In this document: piece after piece, positions 1 to 12,900 of the stretch
How positions within the stretch are numbered: the first letter of the stretch is position 1
How the letters are laid out: the number at the start of each line of letters is the position of its first letter
NCBI RefSeq assembly: GCF_051622035.1
Contig: NC_135358.1
Location: 19,564,501 to 19,628,500, forward strand
Direction: 5' to 3'
DNA: 64,000 bases
Source: Arctopsyche grandis
Taxonomy: Eukaryota > Arthropoda > Insecta > Trichoptera > Hydropsychidae
The notes under the pieces: model-generated
What the model saw: only the letters and a program-made list of their open reading frames with translations
Database searches by the model: none
Told to the model about the DNA's origin: nothing
Made by a program: the position numbers and the translations under genes

Positions 1-157
1 TTATTTTCATTACTTGATGTGATGTATGAGTGAATTTTGATCTTCTCTCTTCTATTCGGGACTCATGGGAATGTTTTGTATTCACGACTGATTATTATGT
101 GTATGTACATATGAACCGGTATTTATTAATTTTTTCATATACATAGATATACATATG

Positions 158-509
158 CCAGGAAGGCCTTACAGGTAAACCACAATGTGCATTCCTAGCC
201 AATTATAAATATTGCAGCATTTTTTATCACATAAATCGCTGAATTTCGGGTTGCTGAATAACACGAAATTATTAACTATGGTACATAATTTTTTTAAACA
301 TATTGTATATAAATCAAATTCAGATATTGGTGACATAGTGGGGCGGATGGTTTTTGCCAATTTGTTAGAGGAACCGTGTCAATAATGAAATCAGATAAAT
401 TGACAAACTCTGATAGGAAACGATTGACTTTTAGTCACAAATATCCAAGTCTGACCAGCAGCATTAAGATCAGCACGGGATCGAACCCGGTAACCTTTCG
501 GTGCTAACC
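158..509 (-). repeat. tRNA-derived SINE, copy 1
   Basis: Read on the minus strand: tRNA-like head near 509 with a B-box-like GGTTCGATCCC, the conserved body (CCTATCAGAGTTTG, AATTTATCTGATTTC) and the 3' tail stem-loop arms around 158-200 (GGAATGC and GCCTTCCTGG). The same body and tail occur in copies 3 and 4. Confidence 0.75.
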
Positions 510-510
510 A

Positions 511-718
511 TAAACTTGAAAGTGGCGGAATTCCAATTCTCAGTTCCAAAAACACTATTTATATTTGTCTTAATTCACAAATTGTTATTACTTCTGTTCG
601 ATATGTCCAGAATCTCGGAAAAGAAGAATAAACGTATTATAATTAATGTTTTGCCAGATATTTATCGAAATGAAGAAAAGTGGACTTTATATATTTAAAA
701 ATTATAACGGCTTATATA
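511..718. mobile_element. MITE family ATATGAGCCGTTATA, degraded copy
   Basis: Shares the body (CAGTTCCAAAAACACTATTT, ATGTCCAGAATCTCGGAAAA, CAGATATTTATCGAAATGAA) and the right inverted end ATTATAACGGCTTATATA with the better copies at 8161, 43229 and 53279. The left end is worn away. Its short open frames are not genes. Confidence 0.65.
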
Positions 719-3700
719 TTGGTAATGACTGTTGATGCAAGATATTCGCAACTATACCTCTTATATTTGACTATTATTATATGAGTTTTGCTGCTATCAT
801 AGTTGTCCATTTGGGGAGGAATCCAAATCAAATTACGCCTAGGCCCTAGGGCCCAAATCGAGTTGGTCTGCCACTGAATGTGTCTGTTTATTGATTACAT
901 ACATAGTTATATCATATCCGTCGAAAAAATGGGTGTTGCAAATTTAAAAACAAGTATTTAAACTGCACCTACAAAATTGCCCCGCCCGGAATATATGTGA
1001 CAAAAGATTTTATTGATTGGAGAGTTTTGAGAGACAGTATTGTTTGTTCTATGAAGAGTATACATACACGTATCTTTCGATCCGTTTAGCGAAATCTGAT
1101 GGGCACATTGTATAATACAAAAGAAATTATGTAATATATAAATAGCATCACAAATTACGTCAATTATCAAATCAATCAAGCGAAAGTGCTATTTTTTTAA
1201 TAGTGTATAAAACGTCTATCGATCGAAAAAGCAATCTGATTTCGCATTGTCAATGATTCAATCAACGTCAGACTATTTTTTTCTGGGTATCATTTCAGCG
1301 AGCGGTTACATTATATTATATCAGCAGATCTAAAGTACTATTGTCGTTTTTCCTTTCGCATGGGATTTTTATTTTTATTTTGGTGTTTCTGTAAAATAAA
1401 TTAGCGAACTCGTTCATTAGTAAACGTTCTTTTTACGCTATTGATCAACGACGTTTAAAAATGACGCTTAAATAATTAACTCCAAACGTATACCTACAAA
1501 CATGTGAAATCCTACAATGAATTATATGTAATAAACAGTAAATTAAATTATTAATTAATTAATCATATTATGTACATATACATATGTATATTAACTTAGT
1601 CCTAGCGTCGTATGAAATTATTTAAACCCAAAAGCGAACTAATCGAGTAGGTACACGTACACATAGAGGCGAACTACACTTTCGTAATCTAATTATAACG
1701 TGTATGCAAATGTCGGCTCGAATTTTGGGTTAAGATCATAATTCACCCAATTGAAGTTTGCCTCCGCCCACTGTCGATTATGCAAAAGTTTCAATCTTTC
1801 GTCGAACAATTTAAACGCTAATTTATATATTCGTATCGCTCGTGCCTGTTAATTGTTTTTGGTTCATCCTGTACGTATGTATCGGATCTACTTGGCGATA
1901 ATTACGCTAAAAATCATTTCGCAACGCTAACTAGACGGTGTCTTTAAAGTGTTAATAATAAATCATGAGCGAAGAGCACATCAGGTTAACCTTAACCCTT
2001 ACAAGTCGTGCGCCTACAAAATTATAATTAACTTAATAAAATTAAACGATGATACTTCCATATACGGACGTGCTCTAATATTGCGACGTTTCACAAGCCT
2101 TCGAATTTCCATTTGAAGAGTTTCTTACACTTATTCAAATACGAAGCATTTTGAACGTTTGACCTTCTATTATATTTTCCTATTGTTATGTATTGACTTA
2201 ATTGAATTTTACTATGATTTATATCGTTCAGTTACGAATCGTTTTATTGAAATAACTACATTCAGATTCCGAATTAAGTCATTTTTGATATAACGAGTGG
2301 TTCGTCGTACCTATGTATGTACATATGCGTACATACACGTATGTATTTATGTATGTATGCGCTGAGTTATGACTGCAATTTGGGTCGATCTCAAAAGTTG
2401 CTCATCTTAAAAGCGGTAAGGAAAACCAGTTGCGATTCGCAAATTTCTCATTACTCATTTGACGACTTATTTTTACAATTTTGCGTATTATTTTACTTAA
2501 AACTGGTACTGATAGCATATTTTAAAGGTATACCTATATATGTATATGTATGTACATAAACATCTCCTTGGAACAGTCTTTCAACATATATAACGGGTAT
2601 ATATAGATGGTTTAATTACATAAAACCTTTTTTCTGTTTATCTTTTGTATTTTCTATTTTTTTATTTTCCTCTTATTTGATATTTGTATAACTTTATGTA
2701 TTAATAAACCCCTTAGGTCCATCAGCTAAGCTGCCTTTCCCGAGTATTCTTAAAAATAATAAGTACTATTCATGAAATTATTCAAAAAGTAAAAATATAT
2801 TGATAAGTTGCGCAGTGCATGATATATGTAGAGCAAATTTTTTTGTATAGTAAATGAGCTCAAACCCTTAAAAATAAACAAATTTATTTTTTATTTTTAA
2901 GGGTTTTAACACATTATTTAAGACTAAGTTTATACTTAGAGGAGCTTTGATTTTTTTTAGATATTTAAATTTGCGTTGTTAATTCTTGTAGAAATATGTA
3001 TCGATAAAACCACACCACATTAAAGTTAAAGTCAAACAGTTTGCTCTCGTGCATTGTAAATTGTAAAGCAGAGGCTCTCAAACTGAGGTACACATTTGAC
3101 CTTGTTCGCAAGAATCTAGGAATTTGTACTTGAGTGTCGAAATTTGGAGTCGAAATTCAGAGCGCATTGTGAAACGACGTTAGTGGATAAAACGGCATAT
3201 TTTTACAAGCGTACAAATATTCTAATTATTTTTTTATAGGTATAGCTAGGCTTTGTTGTCGTATTGAACCACCCACACCTATGGAAACTATTGTTCACGG
3301 TTCAAAGGCGAAGCACCGTATGAGGTCTCATCAAGGCCTCGTCTACATACATAGAATGTCGATTGTTAAATTAGTCCAAATTATAAATTTCGATCTTCAT
3401 ATTATAATAAGCTTGATTAAGTTTCATTAATTGAAATTGATATGAAGTATATCAAAGATATGGATGAACCACTTTTGTTAAATGCTAATTAAATTGATCA
3501 ACTCTTCTTAACGACATTCAACTGGGAAATTCTCATTCTAATGGTTCATATTTTGAACATATATGTATGTATGTAAATAATACGAAGCTGTGTGAAATTG
3601 AATGTCAATATGTAAGTATGTGTAAGAAAATTTTAAAAATTAATAAACCAAACTGTATATTCAATTTTGCAAAAACAAAATCATTTATATTGAAAAGGTA

Positions 3701-4480
3701 TTTATTTATTCTCTTGTTTTTTTTATTATCTAAAAATCTAGAGGAAATGATTATGATATTATAATTTTTTTAAATGAAAAAATACCAATTTTATTAATTA
3801 ATTTTAAGTATAATTAATTATCAATTAATAAAAAAATTATATGAAAATATTCTATAAAAAATATGTTATTATACAGATTCAAATAAATAACGGAAAGCAT
3901 ACAGATCATTAGTACAATTTTTATATAATATGATACAGTCCAAGTGTACATTTCGTTCGTTCATAAACATATTTGTTCACACACGAAACAACTGTTGAGA
4001 AGAACCAAAAATTGACAAACTAAGTAGTTTGTCCACGCACTAACTATTGGGTATAAGTTTAAGTATTCTCAACCAGTTGTCTCATCCACTACATATGTAT
4101 GTACATATGTATGCTTTCACTAGGTTGCAATATTTTTAATATTAGTGGAAACGGGAATTATAGCAGCGTTGTAATAAGTTTTAACATCTCAAAGGTTTTG
4201 ACAGCTAAAAATTACATGCGACACCTGGTGGGAGTCTATTTGAAAATGACTGTTAGCACTTAAACTAAAACCAATAGTTGGTGTATGAACAAACTACTAT
4301 TTCATGAACGAACTTAGTGAACACTTGAACTGTAACATATGTATTCGATTGATAATAAATAAATTTGAATATTTGATACGCTATAAAATACTGATTCGCA
4401 AAAATTGACGGCAATCCATCGATTGAATTTTTCATCTATCGAAAACATACGCACAAATCGATAAATAAATAAATTCTCAA
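719..4480. other. No gene seen; AT-rich DNA
   Basis: I find no ORF with protein-like composition, no RNA gene and no clear element here; TATG/TACA microsatellites recur (2310-2370, 2540-2560, 3560). Upstream exons of the chitin-binding gene may be hidden here, but none could be defended. Confidence 0.6.
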
Positions 4481-4550
4481 CATTTTATTTGCTGTTTCGA
4501 ACTCGTTTCTCTATAAAAATATACCTCATGTTTGAAGTGGGCTTAATTAC

Positions 4551-4556
4551 TTTATT
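4551..4556 (-). terminator. AATAAA behind the possible orphan exon
   Basis: Canonical hexamer on the minus strand about 25-30 nt past the stop codon of the putative exon at 4831-4582. It strengthens that call slightly; AATAAA is common in this AT-rich DNA. Confidence 0.3.
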
Positions 4557-4581
4557 TCTATGTTGAAAATGCCTTGGAATT

Positions 4582-4831
4582 TTAGTAGAAAAGTCGATCG
4601 AGCCTATTTGGAATACTTTTGTAAATGTCATTGCACAATTGTGGAGGTGCGTTACGCATTCTTGCGTCGCGATTGCACAATGCTTCAATTTGACAGGTAT
4701 ATTCGTTTAATTCGCCATATAAATTTGAACGCATGTCATTCATCAATCCACGGACTAAAGAAACATTATCGTTGGATAAAATATCAACTTCGTTGCCACC
4801 CATGTTGCTGTATTGTATCAGTTGTTCTACA
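4582..4831 (-). CDS. Possible orphan 3' exon, unrecognised product
   Basis: After a good acceptor (TTTTTACAG) on the minus strand, 82 codons are open, beginning VEQLIQYSNMGGNEVD and ending NRLDRLFY, then a TAA. An AATAAA lies about 30 nt downstream (4556-4551 on this strand). Amino-acid composition is balanced and unlike chance AT-rich ORFs. I do not recognise the family. No upstream partner exon could be defended in 4840-5900. It may be the end of a real gene, a degenerate transposon gene, or chance. Confidence 0.35.
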
Positions 4832-5885
4832 CTGTAAAAATTTGAATTTTCTTATTATAAGTATTATTTTCACTTTCTAAATAATTTGCTGTTTCTTATT
4901 CCCCCTTTGCCTATAAAATAGCATTTGATTGAAATGTTTGCTTCATAGTTGCTTCATTGCTGTATGTACATATAAGAAAATGTTTAATTAAAAGTGAGAC
5001 GGTAATATAATATATGAAATAAAGTACATCGCTTTAAGAAGAATTGTAACATATCTACTTACATACATATATATATTTTAAATTATGTTTTGGACGAGCC
5101 ATAAAGGCTTGTACAGTGTGCATTAATGATGGAAATTGCCTTAATTTTCATTAAGTTAGCCATCGTCTTGCATCATATGTACATATTTGACTTCAATTCA
5201 TGACCCAGTAAGTAGCATCAAATGTCAACGGAGTGAATGGAATTTTTCATACCGGATTTTCAGTGGAAAAACTCCAGCAGATGGACCGTTAGACCAATTA
5301 GGGATTCTTCGCACATCTTCTCAGACCAGTTTTTTATTCGAACGTTAAGCGAAACTCATCGACCTTGCGCTAAAAGTCTAAAACAAATCCTTGCGGTGAT
5401 TTATAGTATTTGAATGTGTGTGTGAGTGTGTGCCACAGATTATAGCTTTAATAATAAATAAACACCGATTGATTGCACATTAGACATTACTGATATATGA
5501 GCGACAACTACTCGATAATATCGGCCTTAGAGCACTCGATGTTACATATGATCGATGCATCAACAATTTTTTCAAACGCTATTTTTCTCAGCTTCTATAT
5601 GAAACATACATATGTATGCAGTCGTGTGCACATATTACATTATATACACACCCGTATTTAAAATTTAGCTGACTAATAAACGGTAAGAGTAGTATGGCAA
5701 AAAAATTATGAACGTTGTCAGTGGTCATGGTTCGCACCAACAATAAACAACGAGTTATCCTCAGCAGTTGTCATGTTCGGCCTTGCATATCAACATTTGT
5801 GTATTGTTTAAGAAGTGTTTGTTCAGTGGCGGTTGTCAACTTGTTTTGTATTTGTGGTTGAACATTTGAACGTAATATAGTCGTA

Positions 5886-5989
<104 letters not shown>

Positions 5990-6343
5990 GCTAAATATTT
6001 GAGGCAAGGACGTTTTAATATATAGAAAAAAAAATGTAAGTGGTTAGTTATGTATGTATATGGCATGTCAACCTTCATTAACGTTATCAATTTAAATTAT
6101 TGTGGTCAATATTCAAAATTTGCATTTGAGTAATTTACCAATCTCAAAAGTGAAAGCACTGTTTATAATATTGTTAGTGTGTGTATTCTAATTTGAAAAG
6201 GTACTGACAAGGATGTCAGTCAAGATAAACAATTCCTTGAATATATTCCGGTTGTTCTTTAAATTTAAACAATTCAGGATGTTCTAGTGCTATTTCCGGA
6301 CAACCGTCTCGTTCTCCGACGAAAAGGTCAGTTTGTATTCGTT

Positions 6344-6361
6344 GGGGGGGGGGGGGGGGGG
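6344..6361. repeat. 18-bp homopolymer G tract
   Basis: Eighteen consecutive G on the plus strand, rare in AT-rich DNA and prone to sequencing error. Confidence 0.9.
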
Positions 6362-6460
6362 TAGTGACCTCATGTAAAGGGTTCTATTGGTTAACTTCAT
6401 TGACTTCTAAAGTGGGCTTATATATAGTGTTTTAGTTGTGATGTACATACATACATACAT

Positions 6461-6950
6461 AGCCAGCAGTTTGGCTTAATGGTAGCGTATATATTTAGCA
6501 CCACTGCGATCGATGGTTCGACACGTCAAACTGCTGGTAAGATTTGGGGGTTTTGTGACTCCAAATCGATCGTTTCTCTATCAGAGTTTGCCAATTTTAT
6601 CTGATCATTGTTGAAACGGTTCCGGAAAATTGGTAATAGATCATTTCCTGTTGTCACAAAAATCTGTGTGTATAATTTGTAGAAATTATGCACAGAAATC
6701 TGAAATCTATAGATGTCTCTATAATTTCGTGTTTATTATGGGTATAAAAATTGTAATAATAATTGTGCACAAAATCTAAAAATAATCCATAGATGTCACT
6801 ATGATCATTGTTTCTGTACTTGATTAATTATTGTATTCTATGTTTATTGAATGTACTGTATACGTTTTCTGACCGTTCTCGTACACTCATCGCATTGGAG
6901 CGATCTGTAATGACGACTGTACATTGATTGTAATAAAAAATAAAAATATG
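6461..6950 (+). repeat. tRNA-derived SINE, copy 2 (long variant)
   Basis: The head GCCAGCAGTTTGGCTTAATG has an A-box-like TGGCTTAATGGT, a B-box-like ATGGTTCGACACG, and the family body TATCAGAGTTTGCCAA. It ends in an A-rich tail (AATAAAAAATAAAAAT). It lacks the CCAGGAAGGC tail hairpin. Sequence just after it (6945-7005) reappears inverted at 33325-33376. Confidence 0.7.
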
Positions 6951-8160
6951 TACGTCGAATCGAAACGACTATTATATGTACATAGTACGGCGAGCGTTAT
7001 CGCAGATACACACACAGATACACATAATAGCGATATTATATATATGATGATGACATCCAATGTATCCCTTCACATTTATTGGAAAGGGGATTACATTTCA
7101 TAGAATTTTTTTTAGTTAAGTGGAGTTAAATAATATATATGTATGGATACAATTTAGTTGGTAAAATGAATATGTTTAATAGATAAAGTTTATGTAAATA
7201 AAATTACATATACCAAAACTTGGTTCTAAATCTAACATAAATTTATACGTTAAGGTCATTTATGGGCTTTTCCGACCGTTACTGATTTAAAGTATGCATT
7301 GTCTGTTCGCTCTGCAGACCTATAAGGCGCACCTAAAATATTGACAATGATTGATCTTTCAATGATATACCTATGTACCTATGTATGTAGATGAAAATTA
7401 ATCTTAATAATGATAATGCACGTGAATAATTAATGCCACGATTTCGTCACATTAAAATTCATCATCAATCCTAAAGATTTAACGAATAGGTTGAAAAATT
7501 TATTGGCATTTATTATGCATGCAAATTTGATATCTAGGTTTCCAATCTTATCTCGACATTTTCAATCGTGCACAGTGAATGAACTAACGGTCTAACAAAT
7601 TAGATTGTAAAACATGACATTATATGTATAGGTACATATGTATGTATATGTACAAAATTGTTAACAACTTCATTCAAAAAGACAATAGATTCGAAAGTGA
7701 TATGCTAATTATTTTAATTGTTAGATTCAATCGACATTTTAGAGCTACATACATACATGGGTTAATGCTAATATGTATTGCTATAATGTTTGAATTGAAC
7801 ATTCGTCTTCAAATATTACACTATTCATTAATAATAAATCATTCATACTTTTTTTAAATTATTGAGAAGCTTTTGTGTGTTTTGTGAAATGTGAAGATTA
7901 TTTCAATTATTATCTGCTTTAAAAAAAAACCAGATCAACAAAATTCAAAATAAAGGACAAATAAATAAATTACATATGTATATAAAGAATTCGTTTTGAA
8001 TTGGAGGACGTCAGAAATATGTATCTGCTATTTGCTAAAGTCAAATAATAAACTTCACCATAGATTCCTCATTAATGTTCCTGATTAAATATTTAATAGC
8101 TTTTCAGGATTACAACGATTTAGTTGACAAAACAATGTATTCAACTTAAAATGAAGTATA

Positions 8161-8429
8161 ATATGAGCCGTTATAATTGAAAGTGGCATAAGTCCACTTT
8201 TCTTAATTTCGAGAAATATCTCGCAAAACATTAAATATAATGTTTTAAAAGCGCTTGACAATATTTAAAAATATTGCTAGTCTGTAATACGATTATTCTT
8301 CTTTTCGGAGATTATGATCATATCGAATTTAAAGAAGTGATAACAATTTGTATATGAAGTCAAACAACAATTGTGTTTTTGGAACTAAAAATTGGACTTC
8401 CACCACTTTCAAATATAACGGCTCATATG
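8161..8429. mobile_element. MITE family ATATGAGCCGTTATA, intact copy
   Basis: A 269-bp foldback element with inverted ends ATATGAGCCGTTATAATTGA / AATATAACGGCTCATAT and no coding capacity. It is probably a non-autonomous DNA transposon. A TA-type target site is possible but not provable here. Confidence 0.8.
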
Positions 8430-9982
8430 TTTATTAATCCTCAGACTTACTTTCAATTGTATATAAACACTGGCCGGATTAGTCTGTTCTGCTCAGGCGG
8501 CAAAGTTGAAAAAAATATAAATTAAACCTTTTTTTGAAAATTTTTGTGGTCTGTAGTCTGAGTTAGAGTATCGTAAGATAACAAATTTGGTGATTCTAAA
8601 ATTAAAACTGAAATTAACATAGTGCGTAAGCAAATATTCTCCTTTATAAAGGAAAAGATATTATAGTCAGAAAAATGTAATAATAATAGAAGGGCCCTTA
8701 TGAATAAATAATTGTTGTCAATATCACGCGGCACGTCTCTATAAATACGTTACAACGCACGGAATACAATCGGATCAATTTACTTATAAAACTGTATCCC
8801 ATGTTGTTTATTCTGTGTTTTTGAATGCATTGTGCAATTTTTACCGATGCTTGCCCATCTTGCTCAGTAATATAAATAAACAGAGAAGTTTTTATCGGAC
8901 ATACGTCGAGGACCAAGCATCAAATACGACTGATGTTAAAATTATTTAGGATTGTCTGTGGACAATCGTCACTTGACAACAATATGACGCCTAAAGCCAT
9001 TTCTATTAATATAACATTTCTCTGATTATATGTAGTATAATATATCATTGAAATAAAAATTCATTACAATATCAGTATTTTTGCTCAATTTGGAAAACAT
9101 AATGTGTTGTAATTATAAACAATAATAATCATTACACTGTGATATTCAAATTTTGTGTTAATTTTTGTTCTGCAGATAAATACTTTGATTTTTCAACCAT
9201 AACGCAATCAATAACATCCATTAAAAATTGCAAAAATTTCGAATGAAAGTTGTTTAGACTGCCTGGAATGCATTTTTAAAGCAAGTGAATGTAAATTTTA
9301 TTTTATTAAATAATTTATTTTAAAAAGTAAATGGTTTATAACATTTCTTTTCTGCTATCAAATAAATTTAACTTGATTTAAAAAAGATAAAGTAAAAATA
9401 TACATTACATTTGTTTATTACACCCGAGTGTGATAGATGAAGTTAATATACATATGTATGTATAGAAATATATTATGAAGATATATTTAAAGAACAAATT
9501 TAAATCACACTTTCGATTGTATCAAGAGGAAGTGAGTTGGAGTAAGCGATCAATCAAATGTATGTATTATAAGCATGCATGAGTAGATTTCATGTAAAGA
9601 TATACAAAGTATCTGTGTCAAAATATAACCGGATTTTTAGCCGTTGTTTCAAATAACTATAACTGATCAAGCGCAAATATTATATACATATGCTAAACGT
9701 ATTGTACACCAAGAGTTGACCGTGGAATATGATAGATGGTTCTAGTTATGAAAATAATAGCTATTGCACAATGAGACATGAGAACTTATCACGCCCTTAA
9801 AATGCATATGTTTTCATTTATAATCAATTTGAAGTATCTACATATATTGAGTGATTCATTGATACAAATTTAGTATGAGACATTATGAGGGTCAGAGTGA
9901 ATTTTGATCAGTTTAAATTTAGAATTACTTTTTTTTCATTATTGATATTAATTATTAAATTGAATTTATTTTTATTTTTCAG
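8430..9982. other. No gene seen; probable intron upstream of the chitin-binding gene
   Basis: Very AT-rich; ends in the T-rich tract and CAG acceptor at 9966-9982 of the first visible exon. No GH18 N-terminal exon was recognised in it. Confidence 0.5.
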
Positions 9983-12900
9983 GAGCTACCCGAGTTGATT
10001 AAGTCTTCGACGATCCATGGCGTGGATTTATATGAAGCACACAGCACACTAAATCGAACTAAAATCGTCAAATCGATCGAGAGCATTCGTTCAGCTCTCG
10101 GATCCGATGCCATATTGATGATAACTTTGCCCGCTCAGTCTGAACTGTTGGCAAAGTATTACGATCTGAAAGCTCTCGTTAAACCGGTATCGTTGTTCAC
10201 CGTTGAGACACATCTCCTCGGTGAAGTCGAAAATGAAACTTTTCACCCTAGTAGATTGAGCGGTGTTTGGGATATGATGAACACTGTAAGTTATGAATGT
10301 GCATGTATATCATATTAATCAAATTATAATGAAATTCTCTTATAATATATTTGTCAATATGAAAACAGGATTCAGTCGTCGATTTGGCCATCGGACTTGG
10401 AGTTCCTTCTGCGAAGATAATAATCACCAGTCCTGCTAGAGCTTTTAAATTTACATTGAAAAATGTCACTCTCAGTACTCCAGGAAGTCCCACTACTGAG
10501 CAAAAGCCTATATATTTAAACCAAGCTGAATTATGCAAGGAATTGAACAATGGTGATAAATGGACGTTGGAACGTGATCAAGATTTGTCGGCACCTTATG
10601 CTTTTAAGTAAGACTTAAGATACTGTCTGTAAGATACGTATTTTCTATTCAAAATACAATTGGTATTAAATAAAACTAAAATTTTAGGGATGCCAAATGG
10701 TTAGCGTTTGAAGATGTATCATCGTTGGATGTTAAAGGAAAATATGCTCGTGTCCGTGGATTGGCAGGTTTAGGGTTAGTCGCCATAGATGACGATTCTA
10801 AGACTGATTGTGGAGTAAGTCTTTTGCAAACCATTGCAAAAGGCTTGGGAAGTCAATCAAGAGCACCCCGAGGAGCATTATTGAGGTATGTTGCTTTTAA
10901 GATTTATTAAAAATAATAAAAATTTATAATTTAAATAACTTTTAAATTTGATTATATTTTCAAGTTCATTGGAGAATGAAATATTATCAGTGCCACATTC
11001 AAGCCGTTTAGTAGATGGTATACAATTGTCACCATATAGAATATCAAGAGTTGTTGATTCTGATGGAGTTATCCACGCTATTAGAGAGGTATTTATAGAT
11101 AATTGAACGTGTGTAATCTAAATATAAAATTATTATCTAATTATTTTTTGTTTTAATTTTAAGGATACAAGAACTGAATTTGAATGTCAACGTCAAGGAT
11201 ACTTTGTTCATCCACGTACTTGTAATAGATTCTACCGTTGTGTGAAATTCGATCAACTATCTGATGAATTCACAGTTTTCGAGTTTGATTGTCCTGCTGG
11301 TCTTGCTTTTGATTCCCGCTATGAAGTTTGTGTGTGGCCTGGAAGTCTTTCTGATGCTCAAGCCTGTCCGGGAAGTTCTGAAATTGCTCCGGTGCCTAAA
11401 GCACGATTCGTGTGTCCAGAAAAACCAGGTAGCCATTTGTCTTATATTATTTAATTTTAAAATTAATTTATGTTTGAATGATAAATTTATGTTTTTTAAG
11501 GTTATTATGCCGACCCTGCAAATTGTCGTTGGTTCTTTGCCTGTCTTGATCACGGAAAATCACCACTTTCTGCATACGAGTTTCGTTGTCCGTTCGGTCT
11601 TGGTTTTGATGAGTCAAAACTTATTTGCGATTGGCCATGGTTAGTACCTGGATGCGGAAATCTCGGAAAATATGAATCAACTGCCTACGGACATGGATCA
11701 TCAGTGCTTACTGGTATGTTGAACTATCACAATTTTTAAATTTGATTAATTATAATGTATTAAAAGTTCTTTTTTAATTTCAAAGGTGCTTCGGCATACA
11801 TCGGAGCTTCAGCAAATTCTGTAAACATTGCTGCACATCAAAGTCTTATATCTGGGGCGTCCACGGATAATTTGGTTGGTATCCAATCGGGATATGGATC
11901 TCATGGTAGTGGAGGAGGCCAAGGTATTTCATAAAAATTATATGGCGTAAATACATAATATACATTATTCAAAGTTATTAATTTGAATTTATTTAATAGG
12001 ATACGATTCCGGAGCCTATATTGCAAGTGGGGTTGCCGGTAATGGTGGATATGATAATAATAATCTATATGAATTGAGTGGTAGTGCTCAAATTCACTCT
12101 GCCGGTGGTGCGGAAGGTGCTCAAATACTTTCAACTGGATTCGGTAATGTACATTCTGGGCAAGGAGGAAGTGTAGCATACAATTCAGGAAACGGGGTAT
12201 ATAGTGCAGGAAATGGAGGCTATAATGCAGGAAGTGGAGCTTACAATGCAGCAAGTGGGTCTTATAATGCAGGAAGTGGCGCTTACGATGCAGCAAGTGG
12301 ATCTTATAATGCAGCAAATGGTGCTTACAATGCAGCAAGTGGATCTTATAATGCAGCAAGTGGGGGTTATAATGCAGCAAGTGGTGCTTACAACGCAGCA
12401 AGTGGTGCTTACAACGCAGCAAGTGGAGGTCATAATGCAGCAAGTGGTTCTTACAATGCAGCAAGTGATGCTTACAATGCAGCAAATGGAGCATACAACT
12501 CTGGAAACACAGCTTATAAATCAGGAATTGTATCTCACAATGCAGGTTACAATGTTGAAAGTGGAGCAAATGGAGGTTACAGCGCCGAAAGTGGATCCTA
12601 CAATGGAGGAAATGCAGTACATTTATCCTCAAACACAGGAAACATTGGAAGCGGTATATCATCCTCTTATGTATCAACTGGACACGCTGGAACTGGATTC
12701 ATAGGAAAACAAAATGTTTTGCTCAATAAAGTACCAGTAGCATCATCAGTGTCCTTCGGAAAGGCACATTCAGTTGAGAGTGGTGATTACTCTGGTGCTT
12801 ATTATCATGACAATTCAGGTGATTATAAACATGATTATTCAGGAGAATATCAAGAAAGCGCCGTTCCTTACACACATCAAAGTTCGGGTGTAGTGTCATA

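Noticed and set aside
11901..12677. 258-codon minus-strand frame rich in Leu/His/Cys over the heptad array
   Set aside because: Mirror of the 21-bp repeats of the chitin-binding gene; a repeat unit divisible by three keeps other frames open.
12204..12704. 166-codon plus-strand frame (MQQVxLT repeats)
   Set aside because: Frame-shifted reading of the same tandem array.
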